The notes below the pieces were generated by a model that saw only the letters and a program-made list of their open reading frames with translations, had not been told where the DNA came from and made no database searches. DNA of 45,830 nt from a candidate division WOR-3 bacterium (GTDB lineage: Bacteria > Hydrothermota > Tepidihabitantia > Tepidihabitantales > Tepidihabitantaceae). The DNA lies in NCBI GenBank assembly GCA_016867815.1, contig VGIR01000013.1, positions 1 to 45,830 of the forward strand. The letters are read 5' to 3'. The position numbers and the translations under genes are program-made. This document shows positions 38,663 to 45,830 of this stretch, piece by piece. Each line of letters begins with the position of its first letter. The stretch's first letter is position 1.

Positions 38663-39367
38663 ATGCGCATAGTCGGCTTCACCGAGACTTCGTTGCTCGA
38701 CTGGCACGGCCGGATTGCGGCGGTGCTGTGGATCGGTGGCTGTGACTTCGCCTGTCCGTTCTGCCACAACCATCAGATCGCCGACGATGACCCCGGACTC
38801 ACCCCGGTACAAAGCGAAGAGATCGCCCGGACACTGCGCCGGAAGCGCGACTGGTATGACGGCGTGGTCCTGACCGGAGGCGAACCACTGATGCACCCGG
38901 AGGTTTTCGGCCTGTGCCGGTGGCTCAAGGAGATCGGACAGAAGGTGAAGGTCGATACCAACGGGTCATTCCCCTACGCGCTGAAGGCCCTGCTGGAACT
39001 GAAACTGGTCCATTCGGTCGCCATGGACGTCAAAGCGCCGCTCGACTCGCGCTACAGCCGGGCGGCGGGGCGTCAGGTGGACATTGCCCCCTTGCGCCGG
39101 ACCATCCAACTGCTCCTGGAGTCGGGGGTCGAGCATGAGTTCCGTTGCACCCTCGTGCCCGGACTCATCAACCCGGAGGACGTCGCGGCCATTGGCGAGG
39201 CGATCAAAGGCGCACAGGCGGTTGCGCTACAGGAGTACCATCACGCGCGAGCGCGCGTGAGAGGTTTCGGCGGGACGAAGGCCTACACCCGATCCGAAGT
39301 CGAGGCGATGGCCGAGGTCCTAAGGCCCTGCGTCAAGGAGATCAGGATCCGCGGCAGCTTCGCCTGA
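38663..39367 (+). CDS. Radical SAM protein, anaerobic ribonucleotide reductase activase type
   Basis: A 234-residue radical SAM enzyme from ATG 38663; the longer frame begins inside the promoter. The iron-sulfur motif is C-x3-C-x2-C (GCDFACPFCHN, about residues 27-37), followed by the SAM-binding GGEPLMHP (about 74-81) and a typical short barrel. The layout matches the NrdG2 subfamily, which installs a glycyl radical in class III ribonucleotide reductase. No nrdD is adjacent, so the target is inferred; pyruvate-formate-lyase activases look similar. Its 3' end overlaps the convergent lipB gene by 85 bases. The likely oxygen-sensitive chemistry fits an anaerobic or microaerobic host. Confidence 0.88.
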   Translation: MRIVGFTETSLLDWHGRIAAVLWIGGCDFACPFCHNHQIADDDPGLTPVQSEEIARTLRRKRDWYDGVVLTGGEPLMHPEVFGLCRWLKEIGQKVKVDTNGSFPYALKALLELKLVHSVAMDVKAPLDSRYSRAAGRQVDIAPLRRTIQLLLESGVEHEFRCTLVPGLINPEDVAAIGEAIKGAQAVALQEYHHARARVRGFGGTKAYTRSEVEAMAEVLRPCVKEIRIRGSFA

Positions 39368-40014
39368 ACCTCGACCCCGAACACCTTCTCAAACCCGGCA
39401 ACAACCGCCGACCGTACCCGGGCGTCAGCGGCAACCCCGCCCTCTGTGCTCACCGACGTCATGGCCACGTCCGGCATGCCGCAGGGATTGATCAGCCGGA
39501 AGAAAGCCGGGTCGACCGCCAGGTTGAGTGCGAATCCATGGTAGGTGACGCGCCGCTTGACCGCAATCCCGATTGATGCGATCTTCCGCTCCTCGCACCA
39601 GACCCCGATGTGGCCCGGTCGGATACCGGCTGCGACTCCGAGCTCGGCCAGCGCCGCTATGAGTGCAGCCTCGACCTGCTCGACGAACCTCCGGACGCCG
39701 GCGATTCCCGTCTCCAGCTTGAACACGGGGTAGCCTACGAGCTGACCCGGACCGTGAAACGTCACGTCTCCTCCCCGCTCAATGCGGTGCAGTGCCACGC
39801 CCCGGCGCGCCAGCTCATCCTCGCTGACCAGAAGGTTTGAGGCCTTCGCCGACTTGCCCAGAGTGATAACCGGATCGTGCTCGACCAGCACGAGCGTGTC
39901 GGCTATACGATCCTCGACGCGCAGCCGCCGCAGTTCGTGCTGCAATTCCAGGGCGCGGCCGTACTCGACCCGGCCCAAGCTGAGCAGCGCGAGGCTGCCC
40001 CTACCGATTGACAA
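39283..40014 (-). CDS. lipB: Octanoyltransferase
   Basis: Moves octanoyl from ACP to lipoyl domains, the first step of lipoate assembly. The 243 residues show the RGGDVTFHGPGQLVGYPV motif (80-97), GHIGVWC (134-140) and the catalytic pair K144 and C178 (NPCGMPD). All match the E. coli enzyme. The start overlaps the end of lpd by 14 bases, giving a translationally coupled lpd-lipB unit that makes functional sense, since both act on lipoyl-dependent complexes. The last 28 codons overlap the convergent radical SAM gene. No lipA was seen here. Confidence 0.95.
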   Translation of the reverse strand: MSIGRGSLALLSLGRVEYGRALELQHELRRLRVEDRIADTLVLVEHDPVITLGKSAKASNLLVSEDELARRGVALHRIERGGDVTFHGPGQLVGYPVFKLETGIAGVRRFVEQVEAALIAALAELGVAAGIRPGHIGVWCEERKIASIGIAVKRRVTYHGFALNLAVDPAFFRLINPCGMPDVAMTSVSTEGGVAADARVRSAVVAGFEKVFGVEVQAKLPRILISLTQGLRTSAIASTSDRV

Positions 40015-41416
40015 TGTGGACTGCTTTGGAGTGGATGGCTTCCGCTGCCTCGAATAGCAGCTCGCTCATCGTCGGGTGGGCGTGAACGACCCGGCCAAGT
40101 TCGGCGGACGTCAAGCCGAGTTCGATGGCCGCCGTTGCTTCCGCAATCAAGACATCGGCTTGCGGGGCGGCGATCTGCACCCCCAGCACCTTGTCGGTTG
40201 CCGCATCCACGACCATCTTGCACAGCCCGTCGCTCCGGCCCAGAGTCAAAGATCGCCCCAGCGCCGAGATGGGTACGCGGCTCACCTTCACCTTGACGTT
40301 CTGGCCGGCCGCCTCGGCTTCGCTGATACCGACGCTGGCGACTTCGGGATCGGTGTAGACGCAGGACGGCACCGCCCTGAATCGCCACGGCCGGCCGCCG
40401 CCGAGGGACTCGGCAAGCGAGATTCCGTCGGCCATGGCACGGTGCGCTAGCATCGGGCCCGGCTTCACGTCCCCGATGGCGTGGATGCGGGCAGCACTGG
40501 TCCTGTACTTCTGGTCAACCGTGACGAAACCCCGTTCATCAAGCTTGACCCCGGCCTGCTCCAACTCGAGCCCGGCAGTTAGCGGCCTGCGCCCGACCGC
40601 CACCATGACCAGGTCTGTCTCGACCGTCGATTCGGCCTCACCGGCAAGGAAGCGAACGGCCAGACCCGGCTCGCGGTCCAATCCCGTCACCTTGACCCCG
40701 AGGTGGAAATCGATGCCTTCGCTCTGCATCGCTTTCCGCAGCGCCGAACTCACTTCCGCATCGAATCCCGGCAGCAGTTGCGGCATCAACTCCAGCACCG
40801 ACACGCTGGCACCCAGGCGCCGGAATGCGGTTGCGAATTCCAGTCCGATGGCCCCGGCCCCGACTATGACCACCCGGCCGGGGAGCCGAGTCAGGTTCAG
40901 CGCGCCGTACGAGTCTACCACGTACTTGCCGTCAGGTTCGAATCCGGGCAGCACCGACGAAGTTGAACCGGTCGCGATGATGATGCTCTCTGCTCCGATT
41001 TCAGTCTCGCTGCCATCCGGTTGAACTACCATCACCCGCTGCCCGTTGATGAACCGCGCCTTTCCCTTCACGGTTTCGATACCGTTCGACCGGAGCAGGA
41101 ACTCGACGCCCCGTACCAGTCGGTCGACCACCCGCCCCTTCCATCCGTACAACGCCTGGAAGTCCACCTCCGGCTGCCCGAAGACGATGCCCATGCGCCG
41201 GGCTTCGGCTGCGCCGCGAACCGCCGACGCCGCATGCAGCAGCGACTTCACCGGTATGCAGCCCCAGTTCAGGCAGACACCGCCGACCCGTTCGCGTTCA
41301 ACCAGAACTACCTTGCGTCCGAGCTGAGCCAATCGAATCGCCGCAACGTACCCGGCCGGCCCGGCACCGATGATGAGGAAATCAACGCTGCGCACAGCGC
41401 TCATGCCCGTGCTCAC
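40001..41416 (-). CDS. lpdA: Dihydrolipoyl dehydrogenase
   Basis: FAD-dependent disulfide oxidoreductase, the E3 component of 2-oxoacid dehydrogenase or glycine-cleavage complexes; it reoxidises dihydrolipoamide with NAD+. The 471 residues include FAD-binding GAGPAGYVAA (about 17-26), the redox disulfide C48-C53 in GGVCLNWGCIPVKS, the NAD-binding GAGAIGLEFA (about 186-195) and the C-terminal catalytic H447/E452 in HAHPTMSE. The start is GTG 41416 or ATG 41404; neither has a strong ribosome site. lipB overlaps its 3' end. E1 and E2 genes are absent from the window. Confidence 0.96.
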   Translation of the reverse strand: MSTGMSAVRSVDFLIIGAGPAGYVAAIRLAQLGRKVVLVERERVGGVCLNWGCIPVKSLLHAASAVRGAAEARRMGIVFGQPEVDFQALYGWKGRVVDRLVRGVEFLLRSNGIETVKGKARFINGQRVMVVQPDGSETEIGAESIIIATGSTSSVLPGFEPDGKYVVDSYGALNLTRLPGRVVIVGAGAIGLEFATAFRRLGASVSVLELMPQLLPGFDAEVSSALRKAMQSEGIDFHLGVKVTGLDREPGLAVRFLAGEAESTVETDLVMVAVGRRPLTAGLELEQAGVKLDERGFVTVDQKYRTSAARIHAIGDVKPGPMLAHRAMADGISLAESLGGGRPWRFRAVPSCVYTDPEVASVGISEAEAAGQNVKVKVSRVPISALGRSLTLGRSDGLCKMVVDAATDKVLGVQIAAPQADVLIAEATAAIELGLTSAELGRVVHAHPTMSELLFEAAEAIHSKAVHIVNR

Positions 41417-41417
41417 A

Positions 41418-41523
41418 TCCGAAGACCGAAACTCGAATGACGACTGAAGCCCGAATTGCCCGATTCATCATTTGCCTGCATTCGGGCTTCATTCGGACTT
41501 CGGTATTCGGACTTCGTCATTCT
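41418..41523. repeat. Low-complexity inverted repeat upstream of lpdA
   Basis: The left half (41418-41459) contains GAATGACGA and GAAGCCCGAAT. The right half (41478-41523) contains ATTCGGGCTTC and TCGTCATTC, their exact complements, plus repeated ATTCGGACTTC words. It fills the whole gap between acd and lpdA. Confidence 0.75.
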
Positions 41524-41527
41524 GTCC

Positions 41528-42679
41528 TCACCACGCCGTTCCTTTGATCAGCTCTGAAGCGATGACCAGCCGCTGGATCTGGTTGGTGCCTTCGTATATC
41601 TGCGTTATCTTGGCGTCCCGCATCATCTTCTCCACCGGGTACTCCCTCATGTAGCCGTACCCACCGAAGATCTGGACGGCGTCGGTCGCCACCTTCATCG
41701 CGGTATCCGAGGCCAGCACCTTTGCCATCGAAGCGATGGCCGAGGTGTTCTTCATGCCGGCGTCGGCCGCCCTCGCCGCCTCGTAGATGAGCGCGCGCGA
41801 CGCCTCGACGTGAATCGCCATGTCGGCGAGCATCACCTGCACGGCCTGGAAGTGGGCGATCGGTACGTCGAACTGGATGCGGGTCCGGGCGTAGTCGAGT
41901 GCCTCGTCCAAAGCCCCGGCCGCGATGCCGAGAGCCTGGGCTCCCACCCCGGGCCGGGTGCGATCGAACGTCTTCATCGTGTGGATAAACCCGTAGCCTT
42001 CCTTGCCGCCGATCAGGTTCTCGGCCGGGACGCGGCAGTCCTGGAATACGAGCTCCGCGGTCTTGGAGCACCGGATACCCATCTTGTCTTCGATCTTGCC
42101 AAAGGTGAAACCGGGCGTGCCGTCTTCGATGATGAACGCGGAGAGCCCGCGCGCGCCCTTCAACGGGTTGGTGCTGGCGATGACCGAATAGACCTTGGCC
42201 ACGCTGCCGTTGGTGATGAACTGCTTGGTGCCGTTCAGTACATAGTTGTCGCCGTCGCGCCGCGCGCGGGTCTTGACGTTGCTCGAATCCGACCCGGCGC
42301 TCGCCTCGGTGATGGCGAACGCGGCCAGTTCGCCCGCCGCCAGCCGGGGCAGGTACTTCTTCTTCTGTTCCTCGGTGCCGCCGACCAGTATCGGGAAAGC
42401 GCCCAGGCCGCAGGCCGCGTAGCACAACCCGGCTGCACCGTCAACCCGGCAGAGCTCCTCGACGACAATACACATCTCCATGATGCCGCCGCCCAGGCCG
42501 CCGTACTCCTCGGGGAAGTAGACGCCCATCAGGCCAAGTTCGGCCATCCCCTTCATCAGTTCGTGGGGGAACTCGCCGGTCCTGTCCAGTTCCGCCCGGA
42601 CCGGCTTCATCTTCTCCTGGGCGAATCTGCGTGCCAGGTCACGGATTTCCTTCTGCGTGTCGGTAAAGAAGTATTCCAC
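41528..42679 (-). CDS. Acyl-CoA dehydrogenase
   Basis: FAD enzyme introducing the 2,3 double bond of acyl-CoA; 383 residues, the normal short/medium-chain size. It shows AFAITEASAGSDSSN (flavin-binding region, about 130-144), RTRPGVGAQALGIA, the FGGYGYMREYPVEKMMRDAK segment and catalytic glutamate E363 in QIYEGTNQIQR, as in short-chain and butyryl-CoA dehydrogenases. The GTG start at 42679 has an excellent AAAGGAG site. No electron-transfer flavoprotein or thiolase gene flanks it; the neighbours are lpdA and a phosphatase fusion, each across a low-complexity inverted repeat. It may serve fatty-acid or amino-acid breakdown; the chain length cannot be read. Confidence 0.95.
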   Translation of the reverse strand: MEYFFTDTQKEIRDLARRFAQEKMKPVRAELDRTGEFPHELMKGMAELGLMGVYFPEEYGGLGGGIMEMCIVVEELCRVDGAAGLCYAACGLGAFPILVGGTEEQKKKYLPRLAAGELAAFAITEASAGSDSSNVKTRARRDGDNYVLNGTKQFITNGSVAKVYSVIASTNPLKGARGLSAFIIEDGTPGFTFGKIEDKMGIRCSKTAELVFQDCRVPAENLIGGKEGYGFIHTMKTFDRTRPGVGAQALGIAAGALDEALDYARTRIQFDVPIAHFQAVQVMLADMAIHVEASRALIYEAARAADAGMKNTSAIASMAKVLASDTAMKVATDAVQIFGGYGYMREYPVEKMMRDAKITQIYEGTNQIQRLVIASELIKGTAW

Positions 42680-42692
42680 TATGCGCTCCTTT

Positions 42693-42783
42693 GGAGTCAG
42701 CTATCAGCAGTCAGGAGTTGGCAGCACATCGAATCGTGGGGCTGACTCCTAACCCCTGACTCCTGACTCTTAGCTCCTAACTT
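42693..42783. repeat. Low-complexity inverted repeat upstream of acyl-CoA dehydrogenase
   Basis: Left half (42693-42722): GGAGTCAGC and GTCAGGAGTTGG. Right half (42740-42783): GCTGACTCCTAACC and CCTGACTCCTGACTC words. TAGCTCCTAACT (42771-42782) recurs exactly at 16660-16671. The right end supplies the last codons and stop of the next gene. Confidence 0.75.
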
Positions 42784-43795
42784 CACCAATGCCGGCTCGG
42801 TGTCTCACTTCCGCGGCCACCCGCTCCAGCGCCGGCTTCATCACCTCTCGTGTCAGGCGATAACACTCGATGGAGAAACCAACCGGGTCATCAACCTTCT
42901 CGTTCCGACCTACATACGACAGCAGCAGCCGGGTTCGCCGGGCCGCATCCGCCGCCAGGTCGGCGACCCGCTGGCGGTGGTACTCCTCCATCACCAGCAC
43001 CAGATCGGCAGCCGCCAGCATACTCTGCGAAACCTGCTGCGCGCGGTGCCGGGTAAGGTCGAGTCCAGCTTCCCGCATCACCTCGACCGCATTCGCGGCT
43101 GCCGGGCTTCCCACGGGCGCGTCGGTGCCCGCCGAACCGACGAACGCCGGAGTCCCCTCCAGCATGTTCGCCAACATACACATGGCCATCGGGCTGCGGC
43201 AGGAATTGCCGGTGCATAGTACGAGCACGGAAAAGAACAGGCCCGGGCCCATCACGACCAATTCCCCGAGCAGCTGCTCAACGTCAAGTATTCCCAACTT
43301 TCCCCGCCTGTCAATCACGACCGGGCGTAGACTGAAATCCAGTCCCGTCGGCCCCGGCCCACCCGCGTCACCCGTGACGACAATCGAGGAGCGATTCCCG
43401 AGTTCGTCGGCCAACTCGCCCGGCTCGGCGCTCTCTGCCGGCACACCGATCCAGACATCTCCTTCTGCCCGCCGCAGGATCTCCCTCGCCAGCGGTTCGG
43501 AAGCCAGTGCCTGACCCGGCTGGTCGGCAACCAACCTCGCGACCAGCGGCTCGGCCATGGCCTTCAGCACCCTCTCCTGCAGGGACGCCTCAAGCCCGGC
43601 CGTGGATGCCGCCAGCATCTCCGCCGTCACCATCCGGTATGGCTCGCCAAGACCGGCGAGCGCCTCGCGCTCGCGGGCGAGTACGCAATACCCGCCGAGC
43701 ATCGGGACAACCGCCACGCCGCTGCGGAGCGCGCCGGCAATCTGCCCGGCCAGGTCAGCCGGGTTCTTCTGCTGGAGTTTAACGAACTTCGGCAC
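42770..43795 (-). CDS. Fusion of a degenerate YrdC/Sua5-like domain and a low-molecular-weight phosphatase
   Basis: A 341-residue protein. Residues about 1-180 follow the YrdC/Sua5 fold outline (threonylcarbamoyl-AMP synthase), but the usual signatures are eroded: where PTETVYGL is expected there is VPMLGGYCVL, and the conserved KRP/SRPS substrate residues are not evident. Residues about 189-341 are an intact LMW protein-tyrosine-phosphatase domain with the P-loop CTGNSCR (C194-R200) and the acid D302/D303 in VDDPVG; arsenate-reductase-like use is also possible. It lies three bases after purD and is co-transcribed with it. The last codons (EVRS) and the stop lie in a repeat element. The YrdC part may be a binding module rather than an enzyme. 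Confidence 0.8.
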   Translation of the reverse strand: MPKFVKLQQKNPADLAGQIAGALRSGVAVVPMLGGYCVLAREREALAGLGEPYRMVTAEMLAASTAGLEASLQERVLKAMAEPLVARLVADQPGQALASEPLAREILRRAEGDVWIGVPAESAEPGELADELGNRSSIVVTGDAGGPGPTGLDFSLRPVVIDRRGKLGILDVEQLLGELVVMGPGLFFSVLVLCTGNSCRSPMAMCMLANMLEGTPAFVGSAGTDAPVGSPAAANAVEVMREAGLDLTRHRAQQVSQSMLAAADLVLVMEEYHRQRVADLAADAARRTRLLLSYVGRNEKVDDPVGFSIECYRLTREVMKPALERVAAEVRHRAGIGEVRS

Positions 43796-43798
43796 AGG

Positions 43799-45070
43799 CT
43801 AGCCGCCGCGCGAGGCGAGTCCCCGGGCACCGATATCCCGGCGGTAGACCATCCCCTTGAAATTGATGCCTTCCAGGGCCCGGTACGCCTTGTCCCTGGC
43901 TTCTAGGAGTGAGCGACCGATTCCAGTAACACCCAGGACCCGTCCGCCATTGGTCACCACCCGGTTCTCCTCGGACTTTGTCCCGGCATGGAACACCACG
44001 ACACCATCGCGGCCTACCAAGTCGCCGGAAACAGGCGTGCCCCTGCCGTACGAACCGGGATATCCATCGGCCGCCGCCACCACGCACATCGCCGCTCGAT
44101 CGGTAATATGAACCGGGTTCTGTTGTTCAATCCTGCCCTCAGTGCAGGCCAACGCCAGCTCGGCAAGGTCTCCGCCGAGCAGCGGCAGGATGACCTGGGT
44201 TTCCGGGTCGCCGAAGCGGCAGTTAAACTCCAGCACCTGCGGGCCGTCCGCTGTCAGAATCATGCCGGCATAGATGACGCCCCGGTAGTCGATGTCACGC
44301 TTGTGAAACTCGGCCAGCAGCGGCACAAACACCTTCTGCCGAACTTTCCGCTGCAGTTCCGCGGTCATCACCGGTGCCGGCGCGTAGGCGCCCATGCCTC
44401 CCGTGTTCGGCCCCCGGTCTCCATCGAGCAACCGCTTGTGATCCTGCGCCGGCGCCAGCAGATGCACGCTCCTGCCGTCACACAACCCGATCATCGAGAC
44501 TTCCTCGCCCTGCAGGAACTCCTCTATGACTATCACCTTGCCTGCTTCGCCGTAGCGACCCTCGCGCAACATATCGGCGACGGCCTGTTCGGCCTCCTGC
44601 CGAGATTCGGCAACAACCACGCCCTTGCCCGCGGCCAGCCCTGACGCCTTCACGACGACCGGCAGACGATGCTGAATGAGATAGTTGCGGGCGGCATCGA
44701 AGTCGGCGAAAGTCCGGGACGGCGCAGTCGGGATTCCGGCGGCAAGCATCAGTTCCTTGGCAAAAGCCTTGTCACCCTCGATCCGCGCTCCGCTCTGTCT
44801 GGGACCGAAGACCGCCAGCCCCTGCCGGCCGAACTCATCCGCCGCACCCGCCACCAGGGGTGCCTCCGGCCCAACGATTGTCAGGTCTACCTTCTGCCTG
44901 AGGGCAAACTGGACCAGGCCCGGCAGGTCCGCGGTCGAGACCGGCTCGCACCGGGCGACCTGCTCAATCCCGGCGTTTCCCGGGGCGCAGAAGACCTGAT
45001 GGCCGGAGCCCGCGAGGTGCCAGGCGAGCGCGTGCTCGCGGCCCCCGCCGCCGACGACCAGTATTCTCAA
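43799..45070 (-). CDS. purD: Phosphoribosylamine-glycine ligase
   Basis: GAR synthetase, the second step of purine synthesis, joining phosphoribosylamine and glycine with ATP. The 423-residue ATP-grasp enzyme has the N-terminal LVVGGGGREHALAW, the GPEAPLVAG segment (about residues 67-75), the ATP-grasp lysine loop KASGLAAGKGV (about 140-150), and the signature RFGDPETQ (about 285-292). The start is a TTG at 45070 that overlaps the TGA of the upstream HNH-repeat gene (TTGA), so translation is coupled. It is the central gene of a three-gene unit with the HNH-repeat protein and the YrdC/phosphatase fusion. The matching purM lies at 6019 on the other strand. Confidence 0.96.
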   Translation of the reverse strand: MRILVVGGGGREHALAWHLAGSGHQVFCAPGNAGIEQVARCEPVSTADLPGLVQFALRQKVDLTIVGPEAPLVAGAADEFGRQGLAVFGPRQSGARIEGDKAFAKELMLAAGIPTAPSRTFADFDAARNYLIQHRLPVVVKASGLAAGKGVVVAESRQEAEQAVADMLREGRYGEAGKVIVIEEFLQGEEVSMIGLCDGRSVHLLAPAQDHKRLLDGDRGPNTGGMGAYAPAPVMTAELQRKVRQKVFVPLLAEFHKRDIDYRGVIYAGMILTADGPQVLEFNCRFGDPETQVILPLLGGDLAELALACTEGRIEQQNPVHITDRAAMCVVAAADGYPGSYGRGTPVSGDLVGRDGVVVFHAGTKSEENRVVTNGGRVLGVTGIGRSLLEARDKAYRALEGINFKGMVYRRDIGARGLASRGG

Positions 45071-45639
45071 TGCTTCAGCAGCCTCTCCAGCTTCGCGGCC
45101 TTCATTGCGGCAGCCCAGCTACCGAAGTACCGAACCGCTGCCGCGTGCAGTGTCCGGTAGCGCTTGCGCACGGGAATGGTCGTACCCAGTTCCAGGCCCG
45201 TTGCCTTCATGCGCTTCACCTCGTTGACTATCTCTGCCTTTGACCATTCCTTCTGGCGCTTGATCTTCGCGTAGTCGTAGCCAGCGGCTACGATGGCCTG
45301 TCGCCATGAACCGAAGTAGACAGACGCGGCCCCGACCAAGCCGCCGTGGGTCTTCTCCGCGGCACTGACGTTGAGCTTTTCGCCGGCGCCCTTGAGCTGG
45401 CGGATCTGCGCCACGATCTTCTTCTTGCTCCAGAAGCACTTGCGCCGAATCGCCTCATAGTTGAGCCCCGCCGCCTTGATGGCGCTTTCCCAGCTGCCAT
45501 AGAACTTCCGCCCGGCATACGCGAGCGCCGGGTAGTTGCGGGCGATGTAGCCGGAATTGAGCTGCGTGCCTCCGCGGCTCAGTTCGCCGATCACTCGCAT
45601 CACCTCTTCTTTGGACCATCGCTTGTATGAACGCTTCAT
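45067..45639 (-). CDS. Three-repeat homing-endonuclease-associated (HNH_repeat) DNA-binding protein
   Basis: A basic 190-residue protein built of three tandem units of about 61 residues (1-65, 66-127, 128-190). Each begins W-S-K-x-E-I/V (KRWSKEEVMRVI, FWSKKKIVAQI, EWSKAEIVNEV) and ends with FYGSW..AI.AAG or YFGSW..A..AA. This matches the homing-endonuclease-associated repeat, a helix-turn-helix-like unit normally attached to HNH or intron nucleases. Here no nuclease domain is present, so the protein is expected only to bind DNA, or possibly RNA. ATG 45639 follows GGAGG. It heads the purD unit behind its own promoter, so a regulatory role is possible; this is inference. Confidence 0.85.
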   Translation of the reverse strand: MKRSYKRWSKEEVMRVIGELSRGGTQLNSGYIARNYPALAYAGRKFYGSWESAIKAAGLNYEAIRRKCFWSKKKIVAQIRQLKGAGEKLNVSAAEKTHGGLVGAASVYFGSWRQAIVAAGYDYAKIKRQKEWSKAEIVNEVKRMKATGLELGTTIPVRKRYRTLHAAAVRYFGSWAAAMKAAKLERLLKH

Positions 45640-45655
45640 TCACACCTCCGCAGAC

Positions 45656-45684
45656 AATTTACCTTAACGCTTTGACCATGTCAA
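45656..45684 (-). promoter_or_regulatory. Promoter of the HNH-repeat-purD unit
   Basis: On the minus strand TTGACA (45684-45679), a 17-bp spacer, and TAAATT (45661-45656), followed by GGAGG (45649-45645) and ATG 45639. The leader is about 10 bases. Confidence 0.7.
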
Positions 45685-45761
45685 TGGCCACCTGCTACCT
45701 TGCGGGCCGGCCCGGGCACATCGTGACCCCCTTTGCGCATTGCTGCTACGATTGATGTTAC

Positions 45762-45830
45762 CTGACGATCAACCAGCGCGTCAAGGTCGAGCGCCGGGAG
45801 CAGGAGTATGCGCTGGTCAATCCCTGGCGC
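45762..45830 (+). other. Possible partial coding region running off the window
   Basis: In one plus-strand frame the last 69 bases read LTINQRVKVERREQEYALV-like with protein-like codon use. An in-frame TGA lies at 45753-45755 and only a CTG could start it, with no ribosome site. It may be a degraded gene start, or chance. Nothing else was seen in 45685-45761. Confidence 0.25.

Noticed and set aside
7018-42783. CRISPR array as explanation of the repeated words
   Set aside because: Repeats are very short, degenerate, without regular spacers, and arranged as inverted halves; no cas genes are present.

Overview
The window is about 46 kb of GC-rich bacterial chromosome. Three things suggest an uncultured FCB-type lineage; candidate division WOR-3 (Stahlbacteria) is my best guess, inferred from gene style and not from a marker phylogeny. 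(1) Six large secreted proteins end in an Ig-like, PNP-containing C-terminal sorting domain of the type IX secretion kind. (2) Several very large beta-propeller or repeat proteins are present. (3) Housekeeping genes are scattered in short operons separated by peculiar low-complexity inverted repeats. Promoters read as TTGACA-like / TAGAAT-like boxes, most often 16 bp apart, and TTG and GTG starts are common.

Layout. 1-2.1 kb: two small unknown proteins and a multi-hairpin intergenic element. 2.2-7.0 kb (+): a MuiA-like DUF4139 protein, a secreted M14 carboxypeptidase and purM. 7.0-7.3 kb: low-complexity arms bracketing a dead four-helix-bundle (23S IVP family) gene. 7.3-16.7 kb (-): an M6 metalloprotease, a 14-repeat secreted protein and a small membrane protein that look like one operon, then nadB and a XerC/D recombinase. 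16.7-17.9 kb (-): a GNAT acetyltransferase, then tRNA-Arg(ACG) directly followed by tadA, the enzyme that edits that tRNA, then tRNA-Ser(CGA). 18.5-19.1 kb: an RRM RNA-binding protein with a long leader and a good terminator. 19.2-25.6 kb: a PEGA-like lipid/surface protein, fabD, a GDT1-family transporter, truD and a peptidase-MA/propeller/barrel protein. 25.6-35.4 kb (+): a diverged tandem duplication of a two-gene unit (LVIVD propeller + secreted partner), in which the first partner is truncated and the second is a 1631-residue glycosidase-like protein. 35.7-45.7 kb: unknown genes, a HerA-type ATPase divergent from a radical-SAM NrdG-like activase, lipB-lpd, an acyl-CoA dehydrogenase, a degenerate-YrdC/LMW-phosphatase fusion, purD and a three-repeat HNH-associated DNA-binding protein.

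How the parts relate. Purine synthesis (purM, purD), NAD synthesis (nadB), lipoate/dihydrolipoamide metabolism (lipB, lpd), fatty-acid metabolism (fabD, acyl-CoA dehydrogenase) and tRNA modification (tadA, truD) form a housekeeping background. The secreted peptidases, propellers and glycosidase-like protein suggest a scavenging lifestyle with an exported, surface-anchored proteome.

The most unusual signal is a dispersed family of low-complexity, word-repeating inverted repeats (at least ten sites). They lie between genes, inside nadB in frame, across the start regions of secreted-protein genes and, at one site, around a four-helix-bundle gene remnant. I could not search databases; all family assignments come from reading motifs.
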